Of a stretch of 21,759 nt of DNA, positions 15,191 through 21,759 are shown piece after piece. A program made the position numbers and the translations under genes. The notes beneath the pieces were generated by a model. That model had not been told where the DNA came from. It was given only the letters and a program-made list of their open reading frames with translations, and searched no databases. The DNA comes from a virus, in the IMG/VR virus record IMGVR_UViG_3300025324_000007, positions 1 to 21,759 of that record, one strand, 5' to 3'. How positions within the stretch are numbered: the first letter of the stretch is position 1; each line of letters opens with the position of its first letter.

Positions 15191-15537
15191 ATCACCTTCT
15201 TCATAATCGCTTCGGCTTCCTTAGCGGCTATCTTCATTGCTTCATCACTCTTGGTATCAATCGCAGGGCGCATGTAGGGTCTTGCTTCTCTACTAACCGT
15301 ACCAAATTCAACTTCTACTGCATAATCCACATTACCTCCACCTGCTTTGAGTGACACAGTATCATTCTCAACACGGACTTCTTCAGAGGCCAGCAAGTCG
15401 CCAGTACGAACAGGTGTGAGTGCTTGCATTTCAGGAAAAATGGCTTCTCGCACACCCTTCTCAAGTGCAGGAGTGTAATCAACATCAGCGATTGCTTTCA
15501 ATTGTTTCTGAAGTTTGTCCCATCCGTATACTGTCAT
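15187..15537 (-). CDS. HK97 gp10-like neck / tail completion protein
   Basis: This 116-residue protein has the family signature: TPVRTGDLLASEEVRVEN (about 40-58), then DYAVEVEFGTVSREARPYMRPA (shown in part: YAVEVEFGT and RPYMRPA). These match the P-TG-L-S and Y-vEfGT-pf-pA pattern of HK97 gp10. Such proteins help join tail to head. It begins in the stop codon of the upstream connector and ends in the start of the tail terminator, both by ATGA overlaps. Confidence 0.85.
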   Translation of the reverse strand: MTVYGWDKLQKQLKAIADVDYTPALEKGVREAIFPEMQALTPVRTGDLLASEEVRVENDTVSLKAGGGNVDYAVEVEFGTVSREARPYMRPAIDTKSDEAMKIAAKEAEAIMKKVI

Positions 15538-15914
15538 GGGGCTTGCCTTTTGAGTTGAACCTTCTGCACAGACGAATTGACCGTTGGGGCAGAGAAGGGT
15601 TTGAAGGTTCCTGAGATTGCAAAGGTTCCCTTTTCAATCAACTCAATCTCATCAGTCATCAGCACAACAACACCATCATCAATCCGAAGAATGGCATCGT
15701 AGTCCACGAAGAATGTTTCGCCACGTTGAACAACTTTGCCGCCTGTGAAATCTATGCCACAAGCCACACCAGATAGGGAGATGGTTCTTGTTTCTACTGT
15801 ATTACCATAAGTACCTGAACTAGAGGATATGCGATAGATGTGACATAGGTCGTCCATTGTATCGGCCTGTTCCGTTTGCAGTTTCGTCAATTCGGCGTCA
15901 GAGTGTGCCTTCAT
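15534..15914 (-). CDS. Head closure / head-tail joining protein
   Basis: This 126-residue, mainly beta protein lies between the adaptor and the gp10-like protein. DLCHIYRISSSSGTYGNT near residue 21 and the following strand-rich part (GVACGIDFTGG, FFVDYDAILRI, DEIELIEKGTFAI) resemble the small beta-barrel stoppers (SPP1 gp16/HK97 gp7 type) that close the portal after packaging. It is coupled on both sides by ATGA overlaps. The call rests on order and pattern, not on a sharp motif. Confidence 0.75.
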   Translation of the reverse strand: MKAHSDAELTKLQTEQADTMDDLCHIYRISSSSGTYGNTVETRTISLSGVACGIDFTGGKVVQRGETFFVDYDAILRIDDGVVVLMTDEIELIEKGTFAISGTFKPFSAPTVNSSVQKVQLKRQAP

Positions 15915-16312
15915 GTGCTTCTCTTGTATGGACTAAAGCCCAGGTCGATGTAATCTTGAGCCAGGTCACTGGCTTCCGGCAAGTATTGAACAGCCACTAT
16001 ATAGGCTTCCATAACCATATCTGATACATGCTTAAACATTTGAGAGCGATTGAAGCTTTCGCCATCCGTTTTATAGTCATAAGCAGTTGCAAGTTCTCTA
16101 CGAAACTGTTCAAGAGCCTTGTACTTTAGCAGAGCATAGTATTCAAACTTATCTGTTGTGGAAGTTGGCTCTGCCGTAATATCCATAATGCGCCAAACTT
16201 CTTCTGTGATGAAGATAAAATCAGTATTCTCCCAACCAGTTTCGTCAATCAACGAACCCATGACAAACTGTATATAGGAATAGGCTAGGGAAATATCGGC
16301 TATAACTGTCAT
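15911..16312 (-). CDS. Head-tail adaptor (connector) protein
   Basis: This 133-residue, mostly helical protein precedes the head-closure gene, as adaptors of the HK97 gp6/SPP1 gp15 type do. Helices include WENTDFIFITEEVWRIMDI, FEYYALLKYKALEQFRREL and VSDMVMEAYIVAVQYLPE. Adaptors form a ring under the portal. It is coupled by ATGA overlaps to both neighbours. The call is by position and helix content. Confidence 0.7.
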   Translation of the reverse strand: MTVIADISLAYSYIQFVMGSLIDETGWENTDFIFITEEVWRIMDITAEPTSTTDKFEYYALLKYKALEQFRRELATAYDYKTDGESFNRSQMFKHVSDMVMEAYIVAVQYLPEASDLAQDYIDLGFSPYKRST

Positions 16313-16593
16313 TCTACGTAGAAATTCCTTTCTCCGCTGTCAGCTTGTCCTGTGCCTGTCGAGTACCACGTATAGAGCCAAAGCCCACGCTTACCTGTCG
16401 TATCCAGATTGGCATCAAAGATGCCTGTAGAAGCCAAAATGATTGTGCCTCCTACGCCATAGATATATGTGGTTTCTGTCCCGCTAGGCTCTCTGGTATC
16501 CAGAAAGACAGCAGTTGGATTGAGCAATGTTCCTGTCGAGTTTCTAAATGTCCCTCGAACAGTCACTAAATCACCTTCATGGTAAATGTTCAT
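16309..16593 (-). CDS. Small beta-sandwich virion-associated protein
   Basis: This 94-residue protein begins NIYHEGDLVTVRGTFRNSTG and continues with TAVFLDTREPSGTETTYIYG and a closing strand GLWLYTWYSTGTGQADSGER. The alternation and the D/PSG turns match a small Ig-like family that many phages encode among head and connector genes. Its precise role, such as head decoration or a neck part, is not established. It is coupled by ATGA overlap to the large Ser/Thr-rich protein upstream and the adaptor downstream. Confidence 0.7.
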   Translation of the reverse strand: MNIYHEGDLVTVRGTFRNSTGTLLNPTAVFLDTREPSGTETTYIYGVGGTIILASTGIFDANLDTTGKRGLWLYTWYSTGTGQADSGERNFYVE

Positions 16594-17594
16594 AGTTCTT
16601 CTGCCTCGACATCGGATGCTGCACTATCTGAAGAATTTACATTGCTAGATTTGAATGATGTTGTTTCGGTGTCGCTAGATGCAAAGTCTGATGGAACTGT
16701 ACTACCTGCTTTGAACGAGATTGCCGCTGCCACACTAGAAAGGAAATCTGCAACTGACAAATATCCTTTGAGTACAAGAGCAGAGAAGCCATCCAAGAAC
16801 GATGTTGTAACCACTTTTGCTAAAGATATTGTCGTGTTCATTGTGATGCTATTACCATCAGTAATGGCGTTGATTTTAGATATACTCACACTCTCCTCAT
16901 AAGTCTGCGTTATTTCAGGAGCCGCAACGATTTCAAGAGCAATCCCTAATCCTGCGCCAGAAGTTATCCACGAGGCACTAGGAGATACATCGGCTACACT
17001 ATCACTATCCCAAGCAGAAGCAAGTTGGTGGCCTGGACTTGTTCCATTGATGTCATCAAGTTCATCCCATCCAGCTTCAAAGGTAATTCCTTCTGGCTGT
17101 CCATGTCCTATGCCAACAGCAAATCTATTATCAGCATCATTGGCCGCACTCAAAGTAACTGCAAGACTGGTAATACCGTTTCCAGAATTGGTAGGCTGTT
17201 GAATAATCGCTCCTGCCAATCCACCAGTCAAATCCACACCAGTTACTTGTTGGAACTCCATGATGATAGATGACTGCGTAACGCCGCCAAAATCTACTGT
17301 TGTTGCTCCTGCTGTAGCCGTTCCTGTTGAGATTGCGGCATAGCAGGTAAGCCGATGTGCCTGTGCGCCTGGGTCTGTTCCAACAGTTGCCTGCTGTGTC
17401 CATGTCAATCCGTTACCTGAAACTGTGCCAGCAGAGCCTAAGTCAGTCGCTTTTGTGTTATAGGCCCATAGCAGAATAATGGAATTATCAGCAGTAGGCG
17501 GTGTCCATGAAGCATTGGCATAAGATGTAGCATCAACATTGTTCTCGTAGTCAGGAGCCGCACTACTACCAAGGTTCGTGATTGCTATTGCCAT
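16590..17594 (-). CDS. Large beta-rich surface protein in the head module
   Basis: This 334-residue protein is rich in Ser, Thr, Ala and Gly. Residues 1 to about 225 look like one beta-sandwich domain (SIILLWAYNTKATD, VSGNGLTWTQQATVG, SIIMEFQQVTGVDLTG), a pattern common in phage exterior proteins. The rest (about 226-334) is a low-complexity tail with repeated short Ser- and Asp-rich strands and an acidic end (SDVEAEEL). It lies between the capsid and connector genes, where head fibres and decoration proteins are sometimes encoded. It may be displayed on the capsid and bind host surfaces or other ligands; that is inference. The ribosome site is moderate (GAAGG). Confidence 0.7.
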   Translation of the reverse strand: MAIAITNLGSSAAPDYENNVDATSYANASWTPPTADNSIILLWAYNTKATDLGSAGTVSGNGLTWTQQATVGTDPGAQAHRLTCYAAISTGTATAGATTVDFGGVTQSSIIMEFQQVTGVDLTGGLAGAIIQQPTNSGNGITSLAVTLSAANDADNRFAVGIGHGQPEGITFEAGWDELDDINGTSPGHQLASAWDSDSVADVSPSASWITSGAGLGIALEIVAAPEITQTYEESVSISKINAITDGNSITMNTTISLAKVVTTSFLDGFSALVLKGYLSVADFLSSVAAAISFKAGSTVPSDFASSDTETTSFKSSNVNSSDSAASDVEAEEL

Positions 17595-17858
17595 CTATAC
17601 GCCTTCAACTCCAATGTTCCAAGTAGGCTGATACCGACTGGCTATTGCATTGGGAATGTTGCGTGACACAGTGGTTTCGCTGTCAAATGTAGTTGTAAAG
17701 GTTCGTGTCCTGTCAGGACTAATTACTATAAATCTATATCTTCCAGCAACGCCCCTGACTTCTACTCTAACGGGTAGGCTAGTTGAACTCTCAAAGTAAA
17801 CTGTGACCACAACTTCATTTTCACCAAGAATACTTTGGAAGCCCACATATTCAGCCAT
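17595..17858 (-). CDS. Small beta-rich hypothetical virion-region protein
   Basis: The product has 87 residues, with strands EVVVTVYFESST, VRVEVRGVAGRYRFIVIS and TRTFTTTFDSETTVS. No cysteine-rich or membrane features are present. It begins one base after the upstream stop and ends one base before the next start, so it is translated within the head operon. No clear ribosome site is visible, so coupling is likely. A capsid-associated or connector-associated role is inferred from position only. Confidence 0.68.
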   Translation of the reverse strand: MAEYVGFQSILGENEVVVTVYFESSTSLPVRVEVRGVAGRYRFIVISPDRTRTFTTTFDSETTVSRNIPNAIASRYQPTWNIGVEGV

Positions 17859-17859
17859 G

Positions 17860-18351
17860 TTAGTTCGATGCGCTCAAAGTAACTGTAACATTCAGTGTGT
17901 CGCCAGAAATAGCCGCACGATTACCGCCAGTGAAAGCACCACCACCATAGAGAATACCAGTCGTGCCATTCTTGGTGTTCACTGTGGTTAGGAAAGCACC
18001 ACCTATCGTGACTGTGGCATTAATTGAAAAAGCCGCCTTTGAAGCGGAGTTGTCTACAGAGCCAGATGCAGGAGTGCCGAGTGTAAGAGTTTGTCGCACA
18101 CTTTCTGAATAATCATCGGCTTCTGTCCATCCGGCGTGAGATGACATAGTATCGCCAACCGCAAAGGTAGGAGAAATATCTACCAAGCCAACATACCAAG
18201 CCGCTGTATAGGATGAACCTTTGAAATGCTTATCTAAGCTGTCATTCAATCCAACAGTAGCGACTAAGTTATGAAAGTCATCAGCCCAACGGAGTGAACC
18301 ATCAGGCTTAATGCACTCTATGTGATACTTGGTAGATAGATGTTTATCCAA
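17860..18351 (-). CDS. Conserved phage virion-region protein with TTG start
   Basis: This is about 163 residues. No ATG or GTG is near the 5' end. Two adjacent TTG codons (18354 and 18351) follow GGGAG, and the second has the better spacing, so I use it. The start region STKYHIECIKPDGSLRWADD, then NLVATVGLND and YTAAWYVGLVD are the hallmark of a widespread phage structural-region family. The C-terminal half is Gly/Thr-rich beta structure (AAFSINATVTIGGAFLTTVN). It directly follows the capsid gene across an 89-base gap that contains an 11-bp inverted repeat. The rare start and the hairpin may hold its level below that of the capsid protein. Confidence 0.8.
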   Translation of the reverse strand: MDKHLSTKYHIECIKPDGSLRWADDFHNLVATVGLNDSLDKHFKGSSYTAAWYVGLVDISPTFAVGDTMSSHAGWTEADDYSESVRQTLTLGTPASGSVDNSASKAAFSINATVTIGGAFLTTVNTKNGTTGILYGGGAFTGGNRAAISGDTLNVTVTLSASN

Positions 18352-18364
18352 CAAATTCTCCCAC

Positions 18365-18436
18365 TAGTAATGCAGACGGCTATTTGTTTATTGGAAACTA
18401 CTTCCCCCATTTTTGTCCATCACGCCTGCATTACTA
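18365..18436. repeat. 11-bp perfect inverted repeat after the capsid gene
   Basis: TAGTAATGCAG (18365-18375) and CTGCATTACTA (18426-18436) are exact complements 50 bases apart, filling the gap between the capsid stop and the next TTG start. A smaller stem (GGAA/TTCC) fits in the loop. There is no T-run, so it is not a simple terminator. It could stabilise the capsid mRNA, form a processing site, or limit read-through to the next ribosome site, which starts just past the stem. Confidence 0.7.
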
Positions 18437-18443
18437 AATCATT

Positions 18444-19523
18444 TTAGAGAACCAACGTCGGAACGCTGTAGGTCGTCTGTGTTGCCGTATCCAAGAAGGA
18501 AGCTGCACCACGATTGTTAGCCGCCATACCAAAGTAGGCACGCCATTCCTGAGCCGAAAGCACGTTGTCACGAATAGCCGCAAGTGGGCGCATCCCATTG
18601 AACCAAGTAGGTTCACGGAAGCCAAGAGCCTTCTCCGGCGCACCAGTCGCTACACATGCGATGATATTGGCAGGACACCAACTGCGAACAAACACAGGAT
18701 AACCATCCCAATGACCGACGAGCTTGTTAGCAGCATCGGCTTCCAAATTGTCCACAAACGCAGAATGATTAGCCGCATCCGAGTAAACAACATTTGGGCG
18801 GTCAACTGCGACAAACTTTGTCGAGGCAATGCCTGACAGTGTAGCCACAAGAGCTTGCGGCATGAACAGAGCGATACCCTGTACATTGTCATGCTCAGTC
18901 ACATTGGAAATCAGAAGCGTGTCAATGTCATAGATAGACGTAGAAGTTCCTGACGTACCGTTGTAGTGCTGATGAGTAGACGCCGTGAAAGTCGTGCCAG
19001 CCCTGTTTGCGGGAATAGTCTGACCATCTGCATTGTAGAATGGATAGCCAATCAAGCCAGTACGCTTCGTGTCAAACCTGTCGTCAAACTCTCTACGCAC
19101 ACTGTTGTACATAGCCGCTTTGATTTCATCCTGCAAAGACAGACTATATGAATACTCAGCATCCAGCACACTCTTGCGGAAATCACCAACAGATGCTTGA
19201 AGTAGGAAATCTTCCGTCCAGCCAGTGTTGTATCCCCACTTCCACAAAGGGAAGTTGATTTCAACCACTGAGCGTTCACCTTCGGATTTCTTCAAGCCAA
19301 ACTCACCAAGTTTCTTCATAGCATTGGCAGGGGTAGATACATCCACCATCTTAGCTTCAGATACTACAGGCTGTGCAACACCCTGCAACATCCTGTCAAC
19401 TTCGGTATGGATAAATTCACCACGAGCCGCAACCTGGCGGTTCAAATCGCTAGTATCAATCGTGTTGACACCGGCTTTCAGTTGCTTTTCGGTAAGTTCG
19501 AGATCAAAAATATTAGTAGCCAT
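18444..19523 (-). CDS. Major capsid protein (HK97-type fold inferred)
   Basis: This 359-residue protein follows scaffold and decoration genes and has a strong ribosome site (GGGAG). The N-terminal 60 residues are helical and could be the arm. The body has strands and helices consistent with the HK97 fold (INFPLWKWGYNTGWTEDFLL, SLQDEIKAAMYNSVRREF). The C-terminal part (GHWDGYPVFVRSW, NIIACVATGAPEKALGFREP, LSAQEWRAYFGMAANNRGA) is typical of this protein in small siphophages. It forms the icosahedral shell. No separate protease gene was found, so maturation may proceed without cleavage. Confidence 0.85.
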   Translation of the reverse strand: MATNIFDLELTEKQLKAGVNTIDTSDLNRQVAARGEFIHTEVDRMLQGVAQPVVSEAKMVDVSTPANAMKKLGEFGLKKSEGERSVVEINFPLWKWGYNTGWTEDFLLQASVGDFRKSVLDAEYSYSLSLQDEIKAAMYNSVRREFDDRFDTKRTGLIGYPFYNADGQTIPANRAGTTFTASTHQHYNGTSGTSTSIYDIDTLLISNVTEHDNVQGIALFMPQALVATLSGIASTKFVAVDRPNVVYSDAANHSAFVDNLEADAANKLVGHWDGYPVFVRSWCPANIIACVATGAPEKALGFREPTWFNGMRPLAAIRDNVLSAQEWRAYFGMAANNRGAASFLDTATQTTYSVPTLVL

Positions 19524-19535
19524 CGTATATCTCCC

Positions 19536-19955
19536 TTACCGCAAAATCAGAATGTCGGTTGCCGAAATCGCTTTGGCAATCGGACGGTCAGTAGCACCCT
19601 GCATGGCGTCTTGAATTTTGCCAGCCGTGTTTGAAACATAATAGTGTGCGCCAACGGTCAGACCAGAAGCGGCATAGCCAACAATCGCTCCTGCACCATA
19701 CAGCGTGACACCAAATGAACCAGAAATAAAGTCCTCAGCCACAATGCCGTCAAACTTACTCTCGGCAAGGTGAGAACCAGTAGCCCCAATGACGGTTGAA
19801 ACAGCCTTTTGCGCTCTGCTGTTGCTGTCCACATAACAAGCATCACCCTTTGCGAGTGAAACCCCTGCTTGTAATTCTGGAACAAAGCGACAACGCTGTG
19901 CGCTAGTTGCATCCAAACCGACTTCGGGTGATGTGCGTTTCGTTAGGTCAGTCAC
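19536..19955 (-). CDS. Capsid decoration / cement protein
   Basis: This 139-residue protein starts at GTG 19955, with AGGAG six bases ahead. The sequence SLAKGDACYVDSNSRAQKA, then FDGIVAEDFISGSFGVTLYG and LTVGAHYYVSNTAGKIQ matches the DUF2190-like small beta-barrel family that many phages encode just ahead of the capsid protein. Such proteins trimerise on the shell and stabilise it. It lies 12 bases upstream of the capsid gene and 17 bases after the scaffold gene, so all three are probably on one mRNA. Confidence 0.8.
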   Translation of the reverse strand: MTDLTKRTSPEVGLDATSAQRCRFVPELQAGVSLAKGDACYVDSNSRAQKAVSTVIGATGSHLAESKFDGIVAEDFISGSFGVTLYGAGAIVGYAASGLTVGAHYYVSNTAGKIQDAMQGATDRPIAKAISATDILILR

Positions 19956-19972
19956 AGTAATCTCCTAAAAAT

Positions 19973-20395
19973 TTATATACGTCCAAATCCAACCTGCTTT
20001 ACTTTAGAAGTTTCCTTATCAGTAGGAGGAGTTTTGGGTGGAACATTCTTTCTGCGAGCCGCCGTTACAAACTCGGCATCACTCAGTTTCTTCCATTGCT
20101 CCATAACAGGTAGGTCTTTGAGAAGTGAGAGAACCACAGGGTCAAAATCGGCTGTCTGAACTTCGATGACTTTCTGCAAACCACCTTCAATCTCGGTAAT
20201 CACAGTGTCCTTAGTTGTCAGCAAATCCTTCCACTTGGCTTCTTCCTTCTCACGTTCACGCTTCAATAAACTGTTAATCTGCAACTGTTGTTCAGAAGTG
20301 AAGGACGTAACCTTCGGCTTTTTATCCTGTGCCTGTTCAGTAGTAGGTTCAGTTTCTTCTTCAGTTGTCTTAGCGTTTTCAATTTTTTCAGTCAT
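19973..20395 (-). CDS. Scaffold protein
   Basis: This is a 140-residue, highly charged protein. I start at ATG 20395 because GGAG lies six bases upstream; the ATG at 20407 has no ribosome site. The N-terminus is acidic and disordered (TTEEETEPTTEQAQ). A coiled-coil segment (QLQINSLLKREREKEEAKWK) follows, and the C-terminus is basic (FVTAARRKNVPPKT, SKVKQVGFGRI). An acidic and coiled core with a basic tail that binds capsid protein is the usual design of internal scaffolds. The gene order scaffold, decoration, capsid supports the call. Confidence 0.82.
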   Translation of the reverse strand: MTEKIENAKTTEEETEPTTEQAQDKKPKVTSFTSEQQLQINSLLKREREKEEAKWKDLLTTKDTVITEIEGGLQKVIEVQTADFDPVVLSLLKDLPVMEQWKKLSDAEFVTAARRKNVPPKTPPTDKETSKVKQVGFGRI

Positions 20396-20481
20396 ATCAA
20401 TCTCCATAGTGTTAGTCAGTCTATGTAACTCGCCTGCATATAGCAGTAGGATAAATTAGGTTTTTCTCTCTACGGAGAAAT

Positions 20482-20531
20482 AAAAAAAGTCCTATACTCT
20501 CCCCACACCTTTTCAGGCTTGACAGGGAGAG
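20482..20531 (-). terminator. Possible intrinsic terminator between the leftmost small genes and the scaffold gene
   Basis: On the minus strand CTCTCCC (20531-20525) pairs with GGGAGAG (20503-20497). An inner CCT-GAAA-AGG hairpin has a GNRA loop, and seven T's (20488-20482) follow eight bases after the stem. The gap is longer than usual, so strength is unsure. The 165-base gap 20408-20573 holds no protein gene; a start site for the virion operon may also lie here but no clear promoter is visible. Confidence 0.45.
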
Positions 20532-20573
20532 AGGAACTTTCATTCCCACTAATACGGGTAATCAGAAGGCTAT

Positions 20574-20816
20574 TTAATCAAACTCAGAAATTTCGTAACC
20601 TACCTGTCTCTGAACAGAAGGAGAAAGGTCAGCAAAAACCTTTGTTAGCTGATATTCCATTCCCTGCTGAAATCTATATTCCATCCTGACTAACTCCACA
20701 AGCCACAACGGTTTCGGCATTGTCCCCGTAACTGTCCACTCTGACCAGCAATTTTTGCAAAGTTCGTATCCTATATAGTTTGGATTTCCACAGACAGCAC
20801 AGGTATCAAGTCTCAT
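20574..20816 (-). CDS. Small double-CxxC zinc-ribbon protein
   Basis: This 80-residue product begins MRLDTCAVCGNPNYIGYELCK and continues NCW, so CAVC and CKNC form a C-x2-C-x11-C-x2-C zinc ribbon at residues 6-23. A helical remainder with VELVRMEYRFQQGMEYQ follows. Zinc ribbons of this size bind nucleic acid or partner proteins. It overlaps the upstream gene by 11 bases, with GAGG ahead of the start. Last of the four-gene unit before the scaffold gene, it may regulate late transcription; this is inference. Confidence 0.75.
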   Translation of the reverse strand: MRLDTCAVCGNPNYIGYELCKNCWSEWTVTGTMPKPLWLVELVRMEYRFQQGMEYQLTKVFADLSPSVQRQVGYEISEFD

Positions 20817-21021
20817 TCTCGTCCTCTGGAAACTGCCATTTTATTTTATAGGACTTTTGAAGTTCTTCTTTTGTGCCTACCGCAATGGATTTTCTCCCAT
20901 CTGCATATCTATCATTCTCAAAAGCATCCTGTATCTGCTGAAAATTGACGAACTTCTTGGGCTTGCTTCGAGAATTGTTCAGCACATCCAACCAAATGTA
21001 GTATCTGTAGTATCTAGTCAT
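20806..21021 (-). CDS. Small hypothetical protein (71 aa)
   Basis: The start overlaps the upstream stop by ATGA and follows a strong GGGAGGGGAA ribosome site. The product begins with an aromatic cluster (TRYYRYYIWLDVL), has a basic middle (RSKPKKF) and an acidic end (PEDENET). No known motif is visible. It lies between two other small genes in a tightly coupled early-type cluster. Confidence 0.72.
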   Translation of the reverse strand: MTRYYRYYIWLDVLNNSRSKPKKFVNFQQIQDAFENDRYADGRKSIAVGTKEELQKSYKIKWQFPEDENET

Positions 21022-21260
21022 TTCCCCTCCCCATTTGGCTTCTGTATAGGCTTCAATGTAAGTTTGTTGTCCTTATGCTCCCATTGGCTAGGCTTGAACA
21101 TGAGCGCAATCCAGATTTTCCCATCAGGCATTTGCACATCCATCCATTTTGCCATATCCCCTAGAAACTCTGCTTCTCTTACTATACGATCTACTCTATA
21201 TTGCAGTTGACCATCAAACCCCATCGCTTCCAATTGTTTCTTTCGTCTGGCCTGTCCCAT
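21018..21260 (-). CDS. Small hypothetical basic protein (80 aa)
   Basis: I choose ATG 21260 because GAGGAG lies seven bases upstream. A longer reading from 21311 would overlap the previous gene by 40 bases. The N-terminus is basic (MGQARRKKQLEAMG), the middle has WMDVQMPDGKIWIALMFKPS, and the C-terminus is lysine-rich. It ends in an ATGA overlap with the next gene. No family recognised; the basic N-terminus would suit a nucleic-acid or ribosome contact. Confidence 0.72.
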   Translation of the reverse strand: MGQARRKKQLEAMGFDGQLQYRVDRIVREAEFLGDMAKWMDVQMPDGKIWIALMFKPSQWEHKDNKLTLKPIQKPNGEGK

Positions 21261-21271
21261 CTCAAATCTCC

Positions 21272-21541
21272 TCAAATATCTGCATAAAAAGTCTTGCCAC
21301 AAGTTTTGCACCGTAGCCTGACCTGAAACTCATCGCATGTCTCATCTCTGTAAAGAAGTTCCAAATCTCCCCCGTCAGGAAGGTGGACAATCTTTCCATA
21401 AATGTTCTGGATATATCTCCATTCCAACTTTGGATGTGTGCCAGTGATAGCCCCAAAGTATTCCACACCACGATCCAAATCCCACCAAACAAATCGCCAA
21501 TCTTCAATGACCTTGATTTCTTCACTGTTTCTGAATGTCAT
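21272..21541 (-). CDS. Small single-CxxC protein, first gene after the control region
   Basis: This 89-residue protein is the first gene of the leftward transcript that leaves the control region. The C-terminus reads TCDEFQVRLRCKTCGKTFYA, with one CxxC and an earlier Cys, as in half of a zinc ribbon. The centre is Asp/Trp-rich (EDWRFVWWDLDRGVEYFG). GGAG lies five bases ahead of ATG 21541. It is probably made early, but its function is unknown. Confidence 0.75.
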   Translation of the reverse strand: MTFRNSEEIKVIEDWRFVWWDLDRGVEYFGAITGTHPKLEWRYIQNIYGKIVHLPDGGDLELLYRDETCDEFQVRLRCKTCGKTFYADI

Positions 21542-21570
21542 TCAATCTCCAAATATTTTATGAATACCGT

Positions 21571-21624
21571 GTCCACATAATAAGGCACTCCACTATTTGA
21601 CACTGTGTCACTGATTATGTGGAC
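21571..21624. promoter_or_regulatory. Nested palindromes upstream of the first gene (operator/promoter region)
   Basis: GTCCACATAAT (21571-21581) and ATTATGTGGAC (21614-21624) are perfect 11-bp inverted repeats. Inside them lies a second palindrome, TGACACTGTGTCA (21598-21610). Together they sit 30-83 bases upstream of ATG 21541 and beside the AGAAC array. On the minus strand a weak promoter could be TGTCAA with TATTAT in this segment, which would place the inner palindrome over the -35 box. Operator sites for a phage regulator are the simplest reading. No other gene lies in 21542-21660 or 1-253. Confidence 0.65.
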
Positions 21625-21660
21625 TTTCCTATACAAAACAGTGGGAGAGAACCATATAGC

Positions 21661-21759
21661 GTTCAGAACGATAAGCAGAACGATGCCCGTTCCAGAACGT
21701 TCTAGAACCGCCAAGCCCAGTTCTACAAAACCTACCAGAACGGCAGTCAGAACAAAACA
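21661..21759. repeat. Right copy of the 99-bp terminal repeat
   Basis: This is identical to 1-99. Joining the ends at 21660/1 makes the circle and places the AGAAC array directly after the nested palindromes. Confidence 0.95.

Noticed and set aside
18434-18643. 69-codon minus-strand ORF within the capsid gene, and other long plus-strand ORFs opposite virion genes (for example 13237-13734)
   Set aside because: They lie in other frames of convincing virion genes, lack ribosome sites and show no family pattern.

Overview
The window is a complete circular bacteriophage genome. Its last 99 bases repeat its first 99, so the unit is 21,660 bp and the ends join. The proteins describe a small tailed phage with a long, non-contractile tail: HK97-type capsid, scaffold, head-tail connectors, tail-tube protein, a frameshifted pair of tail-assembly chaperones, tape measure, tail tip, fibre, and both terminase subunits with the portal. 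A tyrosine recombinase suggests a temperate or integrating life style. Ribosome sites are strong and bacterial (AGGAG or GGAGG). The host cannot be named from the sequence. Every convincing gene is on the minus strand, so the genome is read from high to low coordinates.

Layout in the direction of transcription. (1) 21,541-20,574: four small genes of unknown function; one has a double-CxxC zinc ribbon and another a single CxxC. (2) 20,395-17,860: scaffold, decoration protein, major capsid protein and a virion-associated protein. (3) 17,858-14,405: virion proteins, connectors, neck and tail-completion proteins, and the tail-tube protein, mostly joined by 4-base ATGA overlaps. (4) 14,382-8,747: chaperones G and G-T, tape measure, tail tip with a LamG-like domain, and a fibre. 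(5) 8,714-5,041: holin-like membrane protein, small terminase, large terminase and portal. The packaging and portal genes therefore follow the tail instead of preceding the capsid. (6) 4,981-3,697: integrase and a small helical protein. (7) 3,696-2,772: about 0.9 kb without protein genes, with strong promoter-like motifs and many RNA stems; this is best read as a structured non-coding RNA. (8) 2,771-2,464: two tiny overlapping genes. (9) 2,407-254: a consensus promoter, a leader with a large terminator-like hairpin, and a five-gene operon (HNH protein, two unknowns, two membrane proteins). (10) 21,542 through the junction to 253: a control region with a nested palindrome and about 18 copies of AGAAC/GTTCT.

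What is missing is as notable as what is present. I see no replication protein, no repressor or Cro, no recognisable endolysin and no capsid protease. The regions most likely to hold undescribed biology are the candidate ~700-nt RNA, the promoter-leader-hairpin ahead of the HNH operon, and the repeat array. That array lies directly beside a four-helix membrane protein whose C-terminus resembles a DNA-binding domain.
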